From Bacteroidales bacterium (GTDB lineage: Bacteria; Bacteroidota; Bacteroidia; Bacteroidales; UBA932), in the NCBI GenBank assembly GCA_024398095.1, contig JAKSJK010000006.1, positions 1-56,494 on the forward strand: 56,494 nucleotides of DNA, written 5' to 3'. Below the pieces are notes generated by a model. The model saw nothing but the letters and a program-made list of their open reading frames with translations. It made no database searches and was not told the origin of the DNA. The stretch's first letter is position 1, and each line of letters opens with the position of its first letter. Both the position numbers and the translations under genes were made by a program. Positions 33,549-42,772 of the stretch are shown here, one piece after another.

Positions 33549-34916
33549 ATGAAGAAAATCATATACGCAATCGCACTGACCGCATGTCTGTTCGGTCTTG
33601 GTTCATGCTCAAAGTTCTTCGAGCAGTATCCTAGCAACAACATCACAGAGGGCAACCACTATATCACCGAGAACGACTTCAACCAGGGTGTATACGGCTG
33701 TTATCACAAGATTAAGACCCAGATCGGCTGGATCATCAACGAAACCGGCTACCGTTCCGACGAGTGCCTGCTCGAGTCCATGGCCGTGTCCACCCAGGAC
33801 CGCTACAACCTCGACCACTTCCTCGAGAACTCCAGCAACGGTCTTCTAAAGGATGTATGGAACGCCTGGTACAACGGTGTCTACCGCTGCAACGACGTTC
33901 TCGACCACATGCCTTCCGAACTTACCGGCAAGCTTCCTGAGTACAGGGGCGAGTGCCTCTTCATCAGGAGCTGGTTCTACTTCAATCTCTACAGGACCTT
34001 CGGCGTGGTTCCTATCGTGACCAAGGTTGCGACCCCGGCAGAGTCCAAGCTCATCCCACGTTGTACCGAGGATGAAATGTACGAAAGGCTGCTTGAAGAC
34101 CTTACAGAGGCGGCCTCCCTGCTTCCATCCGTACGTTCAAAGGAAAAGGGACGTGTCTGCGACATCGCTGCATGGACCCTCCTGGGCAAGGTGCAGCTGA
34201 CTTTCGGCAAGTACGCCGAAGCTCAGACAAGCCTCGAGAACGCAATGGCGAACAGCAACTTCGGACTTATGGCCCTGCCTTCCGATCCGTTCGACGTGAA
34301 CAAGAAGCTCAACAAGGAAATCATCTTTGCTGCCTGCTACAACAAGACCGTCGATGCAGGTCACGGCTACTGGCACTCTTCCAATACTTCCGTGGCTGCA
34401 GACCGCCTCAACCCGACCGCCGACTTCCTCAAACTCTATGATGCGGCCGACACCCGCCTGAAGATGCTCGACTTCACCATGATCTCAAGCTCGGTATTCG
34501 CCATGAACAAGTTCTACGATACCTATGATGCAACCTACACCACCGTCGTGGGTAACGACTGGCCGTTCCTCCGCTATGCCGATGTAGTCCTGATGTATGC
34601 CGAGGCTCTCGGTCAGCAGGGCAATCTTTCCAAGGCATGCGAGTACCTCAACAAGACCCGCAAGCGCGCCGGCCTCGCAGACTTCAACACCACAGTCAAG
34701 AGCGAATTCATCCAGGAGCTCGCAGACGAGCGCGGACGCGAGTTCAGCCTCGAGGGCCACAGATGGTACGACCTCGTGCGCCTGGGACTTGCCGTGGAAT
34801 TCTTCACCTCAAGGGGCGAGAAGATGGATTCCCACAATCTCCTCATGCCTATTCCTCAGGACCAGATCGAGATTTACAACAACTCAGCTGTACTCTGGCA
34901 GAATCCAGGTTTCTAA
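33549..34916 (+). CDS. SusD/RagB surface lipoprotein (first locus)
   Basis: A 455-residue SusD-type lipoprotein with lipobox FGLGSC (Cys20). It forms the lid over the SusC barrel and binds ligand. It shows RGECLFIRSWFYFNLYRTFGVVPIV in the TPR-like core, the late block LRYADVVLMYAEALGQQGN with LNKTRKRAGL, and the ending FSLEGHRWYDLVRLG followed by LLMPIPQDQIE. It is shorter than many SusD proteins (about 500-600), mainly through compact loops. It pairs with the SusC gene six bases upstream. Confidence 0.95.
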   Translation: MKKIIYAIALTACLFGLGSCSKFFEQYPSNNITEGNHYITENDFNQGVYGCYHKIKTQIGWIINETGYRSDECLLESMAVSTQDRYNLDHFLENSSNGLLKDVWNAWYNGVYRCNDVLDHMPSELTGKLPEYRGECLFIRSWFYFNLYRTFGVVPIVTKVATPAESKLIPRCTEDEMYERLLEDLTEAASLLPSVRSKEKGRVCDIAAWTLLGKVQLTFGKYAEAQTSLENAMANSNFGLMALPSDPFDVNKKLNKEIIFAACYNKTVDAGHGYWHSSNTSVAADRLNPTADFLKLYDAADTRLKMLDFTMISSSVFAMNKFYDTYDATYTTVVGNDWPFLRYADVVLMYAEALGQQGNLSKACEYLNKTRKRAGLADFNTTVKSEFIQELADERGREFSLEGHRWYDLVRLGLAVEFFTSRGEKMDSHNLLMPIPQDQIEIYNNSAVLWQNPGF

Positions 34917-34928
34917 AAATCAGAAAAA

Positions 34929-36962
34929 ATGAAAAAGATATTCACATATATCGCCGCAGCCGCGGCTATCTGCATGGGACTTTCTTCCTGCTGGAAGGAG
35001 AATCTTCCCGAGACCGGTCCCGACCGTCACGAAGTCTGCGGACTCGAGGCTGTTTCCGGTGACGAAGAGGTGGTCCTCAAGTGGTCTCTCCCCGAGGGCT
35101 GGAATGCTGACTCTTTCATCATCAGTTACAAAGACGCCGAGTCCAAGACCGTAAAGCTTGAGATTCCGGCTTCAGAGTGCCAGGCGGGAACGGATGCTTT
35201 GGAATATGTCTACACCCTGAAGCAGCTTGTCAACGATGTGGCCTACAATTTCTCAGTGCAGGCAGTCTATGCCGGCAACATCTCCGGAGAACTCGTTGTG
35301 AGCGTCACCCCGCGTACCACCCGCATCGCTGTAAGAGACCTCTCTTCGACTACCGGAAATGCCCGCATCGTCCTTGCCTGGACAAAGCCGTCCGAGACCC
35401 TCACCGGCTATACCCTCAGCTACTATCCTGACGGCAAGCCTGAGCAGAAGAAGGATATTGCAGTCGGAGCAGACCAGACCGGATATGAGATCACAGGACT
35501 CGAGAATGATGTGGTTTACGTTGTGATTCTCGTTGCAAACTATGCAAACGGACAGTCCCAGGAGGCCACCCTCAAGGCAATGCCATCTTCGGCTATCGTC
35601 TACTTCCTCAGCCAGGAGACCGCAGCAAAGTACCAGCCTATCACCTTCCGTTTCAACACCGGCGACTTCCCGACAGCTACCAACATCAAGTGGACCTTCC
35701 CTGATGGCAAGGTGCTTTCCGGTGCTGAAGTCAGATACGGCATCGGATCTGTGGGCCTCCAGAAGGTGATGCTCTCCGCAACCGTGGACGGTGTTGATAA
35801 GTCATGGCCTATCGAGGTGACCATCCGCGAGTATGTAGTTTACTTTACCGAGATGGGCGGCAACGGAGAAGGCTTCAAGGCCAATGTCCCAGTCTTCTCT
35901 CCAGATCACAAGACCGTTTATTCGATTACCTATAATACCAACGCGACCCTCTTCGCCTGGGATATCCCTACAGGCGAGCTCAAGTGGAAGTATGCAACTG
36001 GCAACAAGGCTTACAACGGTGCTACCGTAAACCCTGTCAACGGAGACATCTATTGCGGTACCACAACCGCCGGCAACTTCTTCTGCCTCAATCCTGACGG
36101 CACCTTGAAGTGGAAATTCACCGGTGCGCAGTCAATGCAGTCCGCATTTCCTACCACCAATGCTGCCGGTACAGTCGTATATCTCTGTGACAACGCCGGC
36201 AACGCCTTTGCTCTCAATGCTGCAGACGGCAGCCAGATCTGGAAGGCGGCTATGGGCAAGCAGGCAGGCGGAATCCTCGTCTGCGGCGACGAGATCCTCT
36301 TCGGTCTGAACACCGGCGGACGTGCAACCCTCGTATGGGTCAAGGCCTCTGACGGCACCGATGTCAAGACCATCAGCCAAGCTACCGGTATGACTGAGAT
36401 TTCTGGTTTCGCGGTTTCTGCAGACAAGAAGTACGCTTATTACGGCAACAAGGGCGGCAGCATTTCCAAGCTCGACCTTGAGACCAAGGAGCTTGTCGTG
36501 GACTCCAAGAAGATTGCCGACAACGATCTCTACGAGCCATGTGTCAGCCCGAACGGCGACGTTTTCATCGGCTCCAAGGACAGTTACGCGTACTGCCTTG
36601 ACGGCAACCTTACCGATGTCAAGTGGAAACTCAGCGTTCCGGGCCTCGACTATCCTGCCAACAACGCCTTCAACTACTCACATCCAAGTTCCGATACCAA
36701 CGGCAACTTCTACATTTCTTCAGGTCAGATCCAGTGCTGGAACTTCATCGTAGGCCCTGATGGAGCAATGAAGGAAAGCTGGCAGTACGGTGCAAGCAGC
36801 GCAGACCGTGTCATGGCAGGAACAAACCTTTGTGACGGTGTCTACTACACTCCTCTGTTTAACTCTGGCAACACAGCGTCCATTTTTGTGGGCAGATACG
36901 TCGGCGGATATCGTTACGATGGGCACGGAACGGATCTGTGCGGCAACTGCATCCTTAAATAA
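34929..36962 (+). CDS. Lipoprotein with fibronectin III, PKD-like and PQQ-type propeller domains
   Basis: A 677-residue lipoprotein (lipobox MGLSSC, Cys21). Two fibronectin type III domains (about 30-128 and 130-222), with motifs such as LAWTKPSETLTGYTLSYYP, are followed by a PKD-like domain (225-297; FRFNTGDFPTATNIKWTFPDG). Residues 298-677 are PQQ-like propeller repeats: LFAWDIPTGELKWKYATG, FFCLNPDGTLKWKFTG, AFALNAADGSQIWKA, YAYCLDGNLTDVKWKL. There is no catalytic signature. It occupies the SusE/F position behind SusC/SusD and is probably an extracellular binding protein for the same ligand. The ligand is unknown. Confidence 0.83.
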   Translation: MKKIFTYIAAAAAICMGLSSCWKENLPETGPDRHEVCGLEAVSGDEEVVLKWSLPEGWNADSFIISYKDAESKTVKLEIPASECQAGTDALEYVYTLKQLVNDVAYNFSVQAVYAGNISGELVVSVTPRTTRIAVRDLSSTTGNARIVLAWTKPSETLTGYTLSYYPDGKPEQKKDIAVGADQTGYEITGLENDVVYVVILVANYANGQSQEATLKAMPSSAIVYFLSQETAAKYQPITFRFNTGDFPTATNIKWTFPDGKVLSGAEVRYGIGSVGLQKVMLSATVDGVDKSWPIEVTIREYVVYFTEMGGNGEGFKANVPVFSPDHKTVYSITYNTNATLFAWDIPTGELKWKYATGNKAYNGATVNPVNGDIYCGTTTAGNFFCLNPDGTLKWKFTGAQSMQSAFPTTNAAGTVVYLCDNAGNAFALNAADGSQIWKAAMGKQAGGILVCGDEILFGLNTGGRATLVWVKASDGTDVKTISQATGMTEISGFAVSADKKYAYYGNKGGSISKLDLETKELVVDSKKIADNDLYEPCVSPNGDVFIGSKDSYAYCLDGNLTDVKWKLSVPGLDYPANNAFNYSHPSSDTNGNFYISSGQIQCWNFIVGPDGAMKESWQYGASSADRVMAGTNLCDGVYYTPLFNSGNTASIFVGRYVGGYRYDGHGTDLCGNCILK

Positions 36963-36968
36963 ACTTAT

Positions 36969-38657
36969 ATGGGAATACTGAAATCCGGCGTCCTGGCGCT
37001 TGCCTCGCTCCTGCTTCTCGTTTCGTGTACCGAGAAGCCGGAACCTGCGCAGACTTCCAAGATGACGCTGACATTTGGCAAATACTACACTGAAAAAGGC
37101 ACTGTCAAGACCCCTCTGTGGTCTGGCGGTGCCCTTGCCGGTGCTATAGACATCGAAAACGGAAAGGGAGCGACTGCGAAGGCCCTCGGCTCTGATGATC
37201 CGTCTGCCATCTTCCTCTTCTCAATCGAGGGTGCGAAGACCGGCGACCGCATTGCCTGCTTCTATCCTTCCGATGCCGTCACATACAAGGATGGCTTCCT
37301 GGTCATGCAGCTTCCTGCAAATCAGGACGGAAGCGAGAAGGCTCCTGTGCAGCTCGGATTCGGCAAGATGTCCGCTTCTGCCTATGCCGGTACCCCGGTC
37401 AATCTGGGAGTTGTGCCTTGCATGCTCCGCTCCACGATCCAGAAGGGCTCCTTCAGCATCGCTTCTGCAGAACTCCGCGCAATCGGCGGGGAGAAACTTG
37501 CAGGCCTGCTGATGCTCGATCCGGCCACCAATAAGTACACAGCGAGCGATGCTGCCGTCAACGTCAAGCTCAAGACACCTCTGGACTGCCGTTACGCTGA
37601 TCAGAACATGATCTTCTATGTGGCTCCGGTCGCAGCAGCCCATGGCTTTACCATCAAGTATACCACTACTGACGGCGACACCTTCACCCAGAGGATAGAA
37701 ACACCGACGGAATTCGTGTCCGGCGGAATCGTTGAGACCGATCCTGCGGCTTCTTCTGCCCGCAAGCTCGTGGCCTGCGGCAGTGACAAGCTCTATCTCT
37801 TCGATGCGAAGATCGCCCATGAAGAGGGTACCTACAAGAATGCCCTTCTGTGGAGCTGGAGCAGCAGCAAGTTCAATTTCGGCAGCTCCAAGGATCATAT
37901 CGACGACTGCAAGGTGGTAAACGACGGCAAGCAGTTCCTGGTGACCTGTTCCAATGGCAACAGCTGGTGTGCCCTGGTGAACTATCCTGCCGGAACCGTG
38001 GCATTCAGCGTTACCGGCGTGACCAACGCCCACTCTTCCGAGCTTCTGCCTAAGGGCAGGATAGTGGCGGCAAGTTCCGACGGAGGAGACAAGGTAGTTC
38101 TCTATGACCCTGAACGCGGTTCATCCGTGGTTGCCTCATATCCGCTTTCATCCTGTCACGGGGTGGTCTGGGTGCCATCAGCCCAGCGTCTCTATGCCAT
38201 CGGCGGATCCACTCTCCAGGAATACTCCCTTGTGGATTGGGACGGTTCTAACCCAAGCCTCAGGCTGGAGGCGTCCTACTCTACAACCGGCAATGTGGGT
38301 GGTCTGCACGATATGACCCTCTGCAGTGAGGATGAGATCATCCTTGCAGGCAGCAACAACGGCGGACACTCATGCGCAATCTTCAACACCGTGTCCAAGA
38401 AGTTCACTCCGGTCAACCACTTCAACGGCATCGCCGGAATGAAGTCCATCAACTATAACCCGGCTACCGGCGAAGCATACTACACCTATGCTGCTTCCGG
38501 CACCTCCGAGGGCGGTTATGACTGGTCTTCACACAAGGTGCGCTACACCTCCGACACAACAAAGCCGGTGTCTGGAGATGGCACCGGCAGTTCAAACTGG
38601 AGTTATATCTGGGTGGACGATATAAATATGTATAAGGTCCGCGTCTACAACTGGTAG
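36969..38657 (+). CDS. Lipoprotein with a fimbrillin-like N-domain and a probable beta-propeller (DUF6528-like)
   Basis: A 562-residue lipoprotein (LLLLVSC, Cys20). The first 250 residues recall the fimbrillin/Mfa fold (GDRIACFYP, then YVAPVAAAHGFTIKYTTTDGDTF), although no fimbrial assembly genes are nearby. From about residue 265 there are repeats such as VACGSDKLYLFDA, LLWSW, NAHSSELLPKGRIVAASSDGG, HGVVWVPSAQRLYAIGG and HDMTLCSEDEIILAGS. These resemble the DUF6528-type propeller found in Bacteroidota lipoproteins. Both assignments are pattern-based inference. It closes the operon and ends one base from the convergent malQ stop. Confidence 0.7.
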   Translation: MGILKSGVLALASLLLLVSCTEKPEPAQTSKMTLTFGKYYTEKGTVKTPLWSGGALAGAIDIENGKGATAKALGSDDPSAIFLFSIEGAKTGDRIACFYPSDAVTYKDGFLVMQLPANQDGSEKAPVQLGFGKMSASAYAGTPVNLGVVPCMLRSTIQKGSFSIASAELRAIGGEKLAGLLMLDPATNKYTASDAAVNVKLKTPLDCRYADQNMIFYVAPVAAAHGFTIKYTTTDGDTFTQRIETPTEFVSGGIVETDPAASSARKLVACGSDKLYLFDAKIAHEEGTYKNALLWSWSSSKFNFGSSKDHIDDCKVVNDGKQFLVTCSNGNSWCALVNYPAGTVAFSVTGVTNAHSSELLPKGRIVAASSDGGDKVVLYDPERGSSVVASYPLSSCHGVVWVPSAQRLYAIGGSTLQEYSLVDWDGSNPSLRLEASYSTTGNVGGLHDMTLCSEDEIILAGSNNGGHSCAIFNTVSKKFTPVNHFNGIAGMKSINYNPATGEAYYTYAASGTSEGGYDWSSHKVRYTSDTTKPVSGDGTGSSNWSYIWVDDINMYKVRVYNW

Positions 38658-38658
38658 A

Positions 38659-40656
38659 TTATCTGCCCGAATCCTTTATCATTCCGGCAACTTCGGCATT
38701 GAAGCCGGTGGCCGCGATAAGGTCTTCGATAGACAGATGCATGCGGTAGTCCCAATGATAACGCGGGATAGCCGGAACATTGATCCGCTCGTCGGCAGGA
38801 TTTCCATTCCAGCCACGGGCGGAATCTTTGTTGTAGCGCAGTTCCGAGTCCATTGAAAGCCAGTCCTGCAGAGGGAAGATGACCAGCATGGCAGGGGACT
38901 GCAGATGCTGCTGGAGTATGCGGCGGCACACCCAAGGCTCGCAGAAATAAGGAGCCTCGCCTTGGCAGCCGAGCATTTCATTGTAGAAACGCTGGGTCAT
39001 CGCGCGGTCTTCCTCCCACCATGCGCGGACAGGAGCCATATCATGGGTGGATGTGGTGCAGACGCAATTGTGTGGGTAGCATGCCGGGTTGCCGAACGTC
39101 TGGGACGGGTCCTTCGGCATTCTCTGAATCTCGAGAGAGAGTATGTTCAGACGGTTCATCACGTCCGGAACACAGGCTGGAATCATGCCCAGGTCCTCGC
39201 CGCATGCAAGCATGTTCGTAGAGCCGAGCAGCGATGAGAGCTTGCCCGTAGCATTGTTCTTCCAGAACTCGTTGTGACGATGATAGAAGAAATCGGTATG
39301 AAGGCCTCCGAGGTCGGTGGCATCGATGCGTGGATGGTACCATCCCGGACGGTGCGGATCTTCGACGAAGCGGTGCAGCCTGTCGCCATATCCCCACGCG
39401 CACAGCTCGTCCTTTGAGTACGGAAGCGCCGGGCTGAAGTGTCCTTCCAGACCGCTTTTTACAGGCATAGGTATCTCCCAGATCCTGAAAAATCCGAGTA
39501 TGTGGTCGATTCTTGTGGCGTCGAAATACTCGCTCATCTTCCCCAGACGTGCCTTCCACCAGGCGTAGCCGTCCTTGGCCATCTCCGCCCAGTTGTAGGT
39601 CGGGAATCCCCAGTTCTGTCCGTCGGCAGAGAAGGCGTCAGGAGGCGCTCCAGCCTGCGAATCCATGTTGAAGAGCCGTGGGAACTGCCATGCATCCACG
39701 CTGGTGCGGCTTATTCCGATCGGAAGGTCTCCTTTGAGAGAGACTCCCTTGGAGTGCGCGTAGTTGCGTACTTCGCGCAACTGCCTGTCCAGGTGGAACT
39801 GGAGGAAGCAGTTGAAGCCGACTTCGTCCTTGTGTGAGGCACAGAATGCCTCCACCTTCTTTTCGTCGTATACCGCAAACTCGCCCCACTGGCTGAAGTC
39901 CGGAGTTCCGTTGAGATCCCTCAGGGTGCAGAATGCAGCGTACGGCAGGAGCCACTTGCTGTTTGCACGTACAAAATTCCTGTATTCCTTTGTGCGCGTC
40001 AGAGATGCCTTCCCGGCGTTGTAGGCGATACGCAGGAGACGGCGTTTCTCCCGGTTAACACGGACATAATCAGTCTCCGGACGTCCGTCCTTCACAAAGG
40101 AATTCAATTCGTTCCGGAGGGCCTTGTATTCCTCGTCCACGACAACTCCCGCCGCCGGAAGATTTATGAACTGCGGGTGCAGGGCAAAGGTGGAATTTGC
40201 GTTATATGGATAGGAGTCGTCTATGGTTCCGGTCATGGTGGTGTCGTTGATAGGCAGCAGCTGAAGGAAGCATTGACCTGTCATGGCGGCCCAGTCTATC
40301 ATCAGTTTGAGGTCATAGAACTCACCTACGCCAAAATCGGACGAACTCCGCAGTGAAAATACAGGAATGGCGGTTCCCGCACCTTTCCAGCCGGGGACAT
40401 CTGTCCATCTGTCTACGATTTCGGTACGGCCGCGTCCAACGCTGTGTATTCTCCATTCATGACGTGTCGACAAGCCGTCGCAGACCACTTCATAGAAGTA
40501 TTCGGCACATTTCGCCCCGTCTTCGAAAAGCTCGTCCTCATCGATGTCCACGCTCCATTTTCCGTCAGGAACATAGCTCATCGGCCAGCCTTTGCCTCCG
40601 CTGCGCAGTACCAGGTTCTCACCCCAGCGGGTGAAGTATTCGATAGTGAATTTCAT
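38659..40656 (-). CDS. malQ: 4-alpha-glucanotransferase with an N-terminal CBM20
   Basis: A GH77 amylomaltase that transfers alpha-1,4-glucan segments between maltodextrins and releases glucose. The 665 residues begin with one CBM20-like starch-binding domain (1-90; YFTRWGENLVLRSGG, YEVVCDGLSTRHEWR). GH77 follows: IPVFSLRSSSDFGVGEF, SYPYNANSTFALHP, nucleophile Asp384 in TRIDHILGFFR, acid/base Glu487 in CGEDLGMIP and Asp539 in TSTHDMAP. Many Bacteroidota relatives are near 900 residues with two CBM20 modules, so this is a short form. No signal peptide is seen; it is cytoplasmic. It is adjacent to the LytTR/LytS pair and near an amylase-bearing operon. Confidence 0.95.
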   Translation of the reverse strand: MKFTIEYFTRWGENLVLRSGGKGWPMSYVPDGKWSVDIDEDELFEDGAKCAEYFYEVVCDGLSTRHEWRIHSVGRGRTEIVDRWTDVPGWKGAGTAIPVFSLRSSSDFGVGEFYDLKLMIDWAAMTGQCFLQLLPINDTTMTGTIDDSYPYNANSTFALHPQFINLPAAGVVVDEEYKALRNELNSFVKDGRPETDYVRVNREKRRLLRIAYNAGKASLTRTKEYRNFVRANSKWLLPYAAFCTLRDLNGTPDFSQWGEFAVYDEKKVEAFCASHKDEVGFNCFLQFHLDRQLREVRNYAHSKGVSLKGDLPIGISRTSVDAWQFPRLFNMDSQAGAPPDAFSADGQNWGFPTYNWAEMAKDGYAWWKARLGKMSEYFDATRIDHILGFFRIWEIPMPVKSGLEGHFSPALPYSKDELCAWGYGDRLHRFVEDPHRPGWYHPRIDATDLGGLHTDFFYHRHNEFWKNNATGKLSSLLGSTNMLACGEDLGMIPACVPDVMNRLNILSLEIQRMPKDPSQTFGNPACYPHNCVCTTSTHDMAPVRAWWEEDRAMTQRFYNEMLGCQGEAPYFCEPWVCRRILQQHLQSPAMLVIFPLQDWLSMDSELRYNKDSARGWNGNPADERINVPAIPRYHWDYRMHLSIEDLIAATGFNAEVAGMIKDSGR

Positions 40657-40691
40657 TACAAAAATGTGTTATCAGTTTGTGATGCCGGGTG

Positions 40692-40699
40692 CAAAGATA
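40692..40699 (-). promoter_or_regulatory. Promoter -7 box for malQ
   Basis: On the minus strand this reads TATCTTTG, 35 bases before the malQ ATG and just after the stop of the response-regulator gene. malQ can therefore be transcribed independently of the lytic-type regulator operon. Confidence 0.5.
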
Positions 40700-40715
40700 T
40701 AAAAAAGACTCAGGA

Positions 40716-41489
40716 CTATCGTTCCAGCCAGGCCAGGAAATCATCACAGCGCGAACGGCTGACCGTCATTTCAAACGGAGCCGTCGGAACAGCTTCGATC
40801 TTGAGACGCCCTCCGAGCTGTCGGGTTATGGTTCCCACGGCTGTTATGTTCACCAGGCAGCTTCTGGAAATCTTGAAGAATCTCGAGCCGTCCAGATCTG
40901 CATATATGTCGTCCAGGGCGGCATCCACAACATAACTGTTCCCGCTTGTTGTCATCAGGAAATTGTTCTTGTCCTCGGAATAGAAATATGCGATCTCTGA
41001 AGTCCTGACCGGTACGATCTTGTCATTAAACCTGACTATGAAGCGTTCCTTCCCGGTAGAGATGGATGGCTTCTGATTGGCCTGAATCTGCTCCTGCAGC
41101 GAATTTACAAGCTTCATCCAGTCGGCCGGCGCCGCACCCTTGTTCTTCTGCACTCTTGAGACTGCGCGTTCAAGGGCATCCTGGTCGATAGGTTTGAGAA
41201 GGTAATCCACCGAGCCTTGCTCAAAGGCTTTCACCGCATAGTTGTCGTATGCGGTCGTCATGATGACGTCAGCCTTTATCTCCACCTGTCTGAAAATTTC
41301 GAAACTGATGCCGTCGGAGAGCTCGACATCCATGAAGATAACGTCAGCTTCGTTCTCTTTCAACCATTCGACGCTGTTTTGCACCGAGGATGTCATCCCC
41401 ACTATTTCCATGTCCCGGAAACCGTTCAGCAACTTCTTTGCAAGAGTCGCCTGAGCCATAGGCTCGTCTTCAATGATCAAAACCTTCAT
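40716..41489 (-). CDS. LytTR-family response regulator
   Basis: A 257-residue regulator with a receiver domain (1-120) and a C-terminal LytTR DNA-binding domain (about 150-250). The acidic pocket Glu7/Asp8 and phospho-acceptor Asp54 (VIFMDVELSDG) are present, as are TAYDNYAVKAFEQG and LLKPID. LytTR signatures include KIVPVRTSEIAYFYSEDKNN and FFKISRSCLVNI. It lies 14 bases after the histidine kinase gene and forms a two-component pair with it. LytTR proteins bind paired 9-base repeats spaced 12 apart; such a pair lies upstream of the divergent transporter operon. Confidence 0.96.
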   Translation of the reverse strand: MKVLIIEDEPMAQATLAKKLLNGFRDMEIVGMTSSVQNSVEWLKENEADVIFMDVELSDGISFEIFRQVEIKADVIMTTAYDNYAVKAFEQGSVDYLLKPIDQDALERAVSRVQKNKGAAPADWMKLVNSLQEQIQANQKPSISTGKERFIVRFNDKIVPVRTSEIAYFYSEDKNNFLMTTSGNSYVVDAALDDIYADLDGSRFFKISRSCLVNITAVGTITRQLGGRLKIEAVPTAPFEMTVSRSRCDDFLAWLER

Positions 41490-41503
41490 GATACAGCCAT
41501 GTT

Positions 41504-42652
41504 TTAAAGAAGAGGGAGAATGACGGAGTAATCGCTTTCCGTTTCCTTGATTTCAATGTCTTTGCCGGATATGTCCATGAACTGCTGGCGTATGTATTTC
41601 AGTCCTTTGCCAGTCGAATTGACCGGAGTCAGTTTAGGACATCGGTTGTTGGTTATTGCAATATGTGAATTGTCCGGATTGTATATCCTGATGACCAGGG
41701 GCCTTTCACGGTCTATCGCATTGTGCTTTGTGGCATTCTCCATGAGAAGCTGCAGCGAGCATGGGATTATGTTCCTATCCATGAGTTCCTCGGACAGATC
41801 TGTCTGCACCTCCAGGCCTTCCGGGAAGCGCACTTTCATCAGGTCGACATAGAGGTTGACGAAATTGATTTCGTCGGAAAGCTTGACCATGATCTCGTCC
41901 TCGTTGCTGAGCATATAGCGGTAGAGGCTGGACAGTTTGTGTATATACGTGCTTGCCTGTTCGTTTGCGCCATCCGCCACGAGGCAGTCCAGGATGTTAA
42001 GCGAATTGAACAGGAAATGAGGATTCACCTGCTGGTTGAGCTTAAGGTATTGGAATTGGGCAAGATGTCTCTTTTCCTTTTCGTGGCTGGTGGCCCGTCT
42101 TTCGCTGATGGCGTAGCCGGTCATGGTGATGGCAACCAGGATGGTCATTGTGCAGAAACTGAAGAGGAAATACAGGATCTCCTCCGAGTTGTTGATGCTT
42201 TTGAAAAGCCCATTGTGATAAAGGATGGAGACGGTGACCCTGGTGGCATAGACGATGCACAGGGTGGTGATCAGCCAGAGTATCTCGGTTCTCTTTATAC
42301 GTTTGTGTGTCTTTGCAAACAGGTATGAGGCAAAGAAGACGGCCCATCCCAAAAGCTCGGTCGTCAGGAGTGTCGAAAGTGGATATGTGACCATTTCCGG
42401 AAGCTGCAGAAACTCCATTGCGTGGGCGATGGCGAGGCCGATCAGGTATGCGGCCACATTTCCGAAGACAACGGCACAGGAAGAGATGATGATGCGCATG
42501 TCCTCCTGCTCGCAGATCAGCACGATGAGTGTGATAGTCAGCAGTGTGAGAAGGTACTCGTCCGGTATCCCTACCAGACGGCACCCCGCCGCGGTCGCGG
42601 CATGCAGAATGGCGAACAGGTGAATCAGGAAGTGTGTCTTTGCGGCTTTCAT
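41504..42652 (-). CDS. LytS-type sensor histidine kinase
   Basis: A 382-residue kinase with about six membrane helices in the first 185 residues. The His_kinase domain follows with phospho-acceptor His212 in NQQVNPHFLFNSLNILD, and an HATPase domain with CSLQLLMENATKHNA and GKGLKYIRQQF. There is no large extracytoplasmic sensor domain, so a signal would have to be sensed in the membrane or through a partner. It phosphorylates the LytTR regulator encoded downstream. It is divergent from the MFS-SusC operon across 176 bases. Confidence 0.95.
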   Translation of the reverse strand: MKAAKTHFLIHLFAILHAATAAGCRLVGIPDEYLLTLLTITLIVLICEQEDMRIIISSCAVVFGNVAAYLIGLAIAHAMEFLQLPEMVTYPLSTLLTTELLGWAVFFASYLFAKTHKRIKRTEILWLITTLCIVYATRVTVSILYHNGLFKSINNSEEILYFLFSFCTMTILVAITMTGYAISERRATSHEKEKRHLAQFQYLKLNQQVNPHFLFNSLNILDCLVADGANEQASTYIHKLSSLYRYMLSNEDEIMVKLSDEINFVNLYVDLMKVRFPEGLEVQTDLSEELMDRNIIPCSLQLLMENATKHNAIDRERPLVIRIYNPDNSHIAITNNRCPKLTPVNSTGKGLKYIRQQFMDISGKDIEIKETESDYSVILPLL

Positions 42653-42731
42653 TTCAAATTTGTTCTGACACGAAGTTAGGTAATTTTTGTCGTAAAGTGC
42701 AAATTCGGAACTCTTTTGTCGTTAAAATCAC

Positions 42732-42761
42732 GCCGTTCGTCGCCTTTGCGGGGCCGTTCGT
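42732..42761 (+). promoter_or_regulatory. Candidate LytTR operator (paired direct repeats)
   Basis: GCCGTTCGT occurs at 42732-42740 and 42753-42761, separated by exactly 12 bases; a tenth base, C, is also shared. Each copy matches 8 of 9 positions of the published LytTR site pattern [TA][AC][CA]GTTN[AG][TG]. The second copy ends 11 bases before the -33 element of the MFS promoter, a typical activator position. Confidence 0.65.
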
Positions 42762-42772
42762 CCGCAAGCGTA

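Noticed and set aside
42685-42722. Second repeat pair TTTTGTCGT (42685-42693 and 42714-42722) as another LytTR operator
   Set aside because: Its spacing (29 bases) and sequence do not fit the LytTR site pattern; it is in an AT-rich stretch and may be chance.
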